NCBI GenBank assembly: GCA_003255065.1
Contig: QAOA01007522.1
Location: forward strand, 25,252-89,251
Source of the DNA: Cercis canadensis
Taxonomy: Eukaryota > Streptophyta > Magnoliopsida > Fabales > Fabaceae
DNA length: 64,000 nucleotides
Direction of reading: 5' to 3'
Part shown: one piece after another, positions 61,366 to 64,000 of the stretch
How the letters are laid out: every line of letters begins with the position of its first letter
How positions within the stretch are numbered: position 1 is the stretch's first letter
Notes under the pieces: model-generated
What the model saw: the letters and a program-made list of their open reading frames with translations, nothing else
Databases searched by the model: none
What the model was told of the DNA's origin: nothing
Position numbers and translations under genes: made by a program

Positions 61366-61723
61366 CACTCCTTGGTAAGGTTTGGNCAATCCTTGAGAAG
61401 GTTTGGTGCCTCATTACCTGCCCTCCCTTGGCCTTTTAGAAAGGCTTTTCCATTGTTTTTTTTAGAAAGAGAAAGACAAACACAAACATGTATATGCTTA
61501 TAGAATACAAGTTACAACACAAGATTCAATAATGTAGAAGATATGTCTCAAGAATGGTTAATAGCTTGTTTGGCAGCTCAGTATTAGAATGTGTACAACA
61601 GCCATTTGTTAGAAGCAACAGATATTTTGTTCAAATGGACGTTGAAAAATATGTAACTAAAAGCAAGCACTAAAAAAATTGCTAAAAGATGGGAAGCAAT
61701 TCCTTCTATGCATTTGCGAGAGT

Positions 61724-61751
61724 TATATATATATATATATATATATATATA
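61724..61751. repeat. (TA)n microsatellite
   Basis: About 14 uninterrupted TA units followed by GATATA. Confidence 0.9.
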
Positions 61752-62394
61752 GATATACCAGTTAAGAGAAGGCAAGCATACTACACCTCTATTTCTTTAT
61801 GTAGTTTTTACCAACAAAACAAAGAGGAGGAGATAGAGACCTTTCTTAATCAAACACTCAACCTTGATGAAGGAAAGAATGGAAAAATTTAATGCTTTAT
61901 TTTCTCGATGTGGTCCTTCACTACTCAATTAGGGTTATAATAAAGTTAATTACATAGGTCAAAATCATAATCAACAGAAGATTGATTGTACCCATTAAAT
62001 GAACTCAAAATTTACTGCACTTTCTGTATCTGCATATGCAGTGAAAATGAATGAGTGATCTTGAGGTATTCAGGGTTACTGGGACCAACGGTACTGCAAC
62101 TACATTTATAATAGAGAATATATCCAAACAATAGAAGCTATAAGATAACGTATTGGATTTTTTTGTTTTGGTCTGTTCCTCCTTGTTCATTTATTTCTCT
62201 GGTCCACTCTTCTCTGCATAGAAGACCTGTATATGTATTTATTTTATCTGTTTCCTTTTCTTTTCAGTACAAAATATTTATACTTGAGAGAATTCCATGT
62301 AACATGAAATGATAAGAGGAAGAAAAGTTTCTGGGATATGTTTTTTATTTTTCGGAAGAATAATCAATTTGATCTCAGTAGGTAGTGATTTTTA

Positions 62395-62691
62395 AGGCAA
62401 ATTGACTAATAAAATACATTTTGGTAAATTATTTACTAAAATGGAATATTATGCAAATTATGTACCAAAATTATGCACTTTCAATTATTTTATTCATGAG
62501 AAACAGACAAAGTGAGTCACGCTACTTTGAAGTAAAGTCACACTACTTACAAAGTAGCATGACCTCTTCTTCTGCATGCCTATTAATAATTTAATCAAAA
62601 TTGCCCCAAATCAATGAATAGTTTTTAAACTACCCTTTTTACATAAATACTTTGCAAAACTGTATTTTTTAGTCATTTTTCCGATTTTTAA
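62395..62691. mobile_element. Foldback MITE, diverged copy 3
   Basis: AGGCAAATTGACTAATAAAATACATTTTGG-type left arm (here shortened) against a right arm ending TTTTTTAGTCATTTTTCC, with ATTTAC and TTTGCAAA words as in the other copies. The centre has a different hairpin (TCACGCTACTTTGAAGTA / TACAAAGTAGCATGA). Confidence 0.5.
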
Positions 62692-64000
62692 AGTCTAAGG
62701 ATTAGTTAGTTATCATATTATTAGAAAAAAAAATTCATATGATTTAACCATAGGCTTTTAAAAGTTGACAGAGTATATCTCTTTCTTCTTTAATTTACAT
62801 ATCAAAACTAAAAGTTAATAATTAGTTGTTTTCTATTTGTGGAGTTTGCGTAAACATAGGTAGTGAACAGAAAAAAAAAATTCCAAATGTTACTTATACA
62901 CTTTAAATTTGTACCATTTTATATTGGGCCTTAATTAAATTTAGGTCANGGTCATTTTAAAAAATAATTGGGTTCAATTAAAATTGTAAGGTACAAATTG
63001 AATTGAGATGCGTTGTGTACGAAATATTGAAATGGTATGGATTTGAGTGTATGATAACATTTATCATACCAATGTGCACTATTTTGAAGAAAAAGAGAAA
63101 TATTATTCATACACTTTAAATTTAAATTCGTATCATTTTATACATTACAAGTCTTAATTGAATTTGGGTCAGTCGAAAAAAAAAAAGTTGAGTGGGTCTA
63201 GATGTAAATTAAATTGGGACTTAGGATATATGAAATGATAAAAATTTGAAGTGTATAAGAAAAAATTGATGTATAAATTTACAGGAATTCTATGATGCTA
63301 TATGAGTATGTCATACTACATTGACGTGACAAGTATAAGTAATTTTTATATTTTATTATATATAAATATAATTTATCTTATTTTTTCAAAAAAAATTTAA
63401 AAATAATTAATTTATACATATATCATTCACATATTAACTATTCTCATATAATATAACATACTACAAAATATTTAAAAAACCTCCATAAATTTATAATTCA
63501 TAGAACTTCCTTCATGATTCTCCCAATAGAGGAGAGTCATCCCGTTGGGTCTCAGTCTCATGGGTGGGGAGTTGGGAAAGGGATGAAACCTTAGAAGGCA
63601 AAGTTTAGGCTTTTTAATGGAAAAAGCCCATTTGTACTCGTGACATACATAGAAAAAATGGACAATATCTCATTGAAGTTTGGGCCTGAATTGAAAACTA
63701 GCCTTTGACAACGTTCAAAGAAAAATGGGCAAAAGCTGATAGATTTTTATCCAATTTAAATTTTGGACTCATACTTAAGTGAAAATTATTCTTAGCTAAA
63801 GGAAAACGCTAGTCATGACAAAACATTTTAGGAATAATTACTAACTTATAGCCTGTGAGAATATTAACTTGGAGGTGGGCAATCTTTATCAGAGAGATTT
63901 TTTGACGCCCTGGAGTTAGTTTAGTAGCCTCTTCTAGGGGCCAAAAAAATATTTTGGAGGTAATCTTTTGGGTGGATCTCTGTTTGCCCTCTTGTAAGAT
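62692..64000. other. Intergenic AT-rich region to the right edge
   Basis: Contains the third AT-rich repeat copy (63283-63515), a loosely repeated ACTTTAAATTTGTACCATTTTATA-type segment (62900 and ~63112) and an N at 62949. No gene recognised. Confidence 0.4.
63283..63515. repeat. AT-rich dispersed repeat, copy C
   Basis: Direct-orientation copy of 25798-26010. Left GAATTCTATGATGC and right end read in reverse GAAGTTCTATGAATT give a short inverted terminus, supporting a MITE. Confidence 0.6.

Overview
The window is nuclear DNA from a eudicot plant. It has TIR-NB-ARC-LRR (TNL) resistance genes, which monocots lack; GT-AG introns; an AT-rich background; IDA-like, PRAF and mitoferrin-like genes; and many plant-type transposons. 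The species was not assigned. Thirteen isolated single N bases mark contig joins, and several are flanked by near-identical direct duplications, so parts of the local structure are assembly artefacts or unresolved haplotypes.

Layout. 1-16.4 kb is a resistance-gene cluster. A TNL gene runs off the left edge (minus strand). A second, complete four-exon TNL (1009 aa) lies at 10936-15888. Each has a MATE-transporter exon fragment just upstream, so the duplicated unit is MATE fragment plus TNL. Between them lie an intron-containing ribosomal protein L15 pseudogene and an older, mostly deleted copy of it. 16.4-21.5 kb holds a Ty1/copia 5' end with a 161-bp LTR and tRNA-Met primer site, an F-box gene whose C-terminus has been replaced in frame by a copia zinc-knuckle/protease segment, and a broken F-box paralogue split by a 0.95-kb insertion. 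24.2-25.4 kb is an intact single-exon chloroplast mitoferrin-like carrier gene.

26.4-34.8 kb is one large hAT transposon with an 8-bp target duplication and a decayed BED/RNase-H-like transposase. A 1.29-kb solo LTR sits inside the transposase, and two MITEs are nested nearby. A short relative of the same hAT family, with a perfect 8-bp target duplication, lies at 55.7 kb. 35-46.3 kb is gene-poor and rich in small elements: a TRIM retroelement with identical-length 71-bp LTRs and an ATTAA duplication, foldback MITEs and AT-rich repeats. 46.9-53.3 kb is an intact nine-exon PRAF-type gene (PH, RCC1 repeats, FYVE, coiled coil, BRX; 1126 aa) with overlapping upstream ORFs in its leader. 55-64 kb has further MITEs, a SINE-like element with a triplicated tail, and a small secreted-peptide gene of the IDA/IDL abscission-signal family at 59.2 kb.

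The functional genes are unrelated housekeeping or signalling genes. The biology that links the loci is duplication and transposon activity: TNL cluster expansion, retroelement capture by an F-box gene, and a hAT family seen both as a large element and as deleted derivatives. No new defence or metabolic system was found. The most novel-looking item is the F-box/copia fusion ORF.
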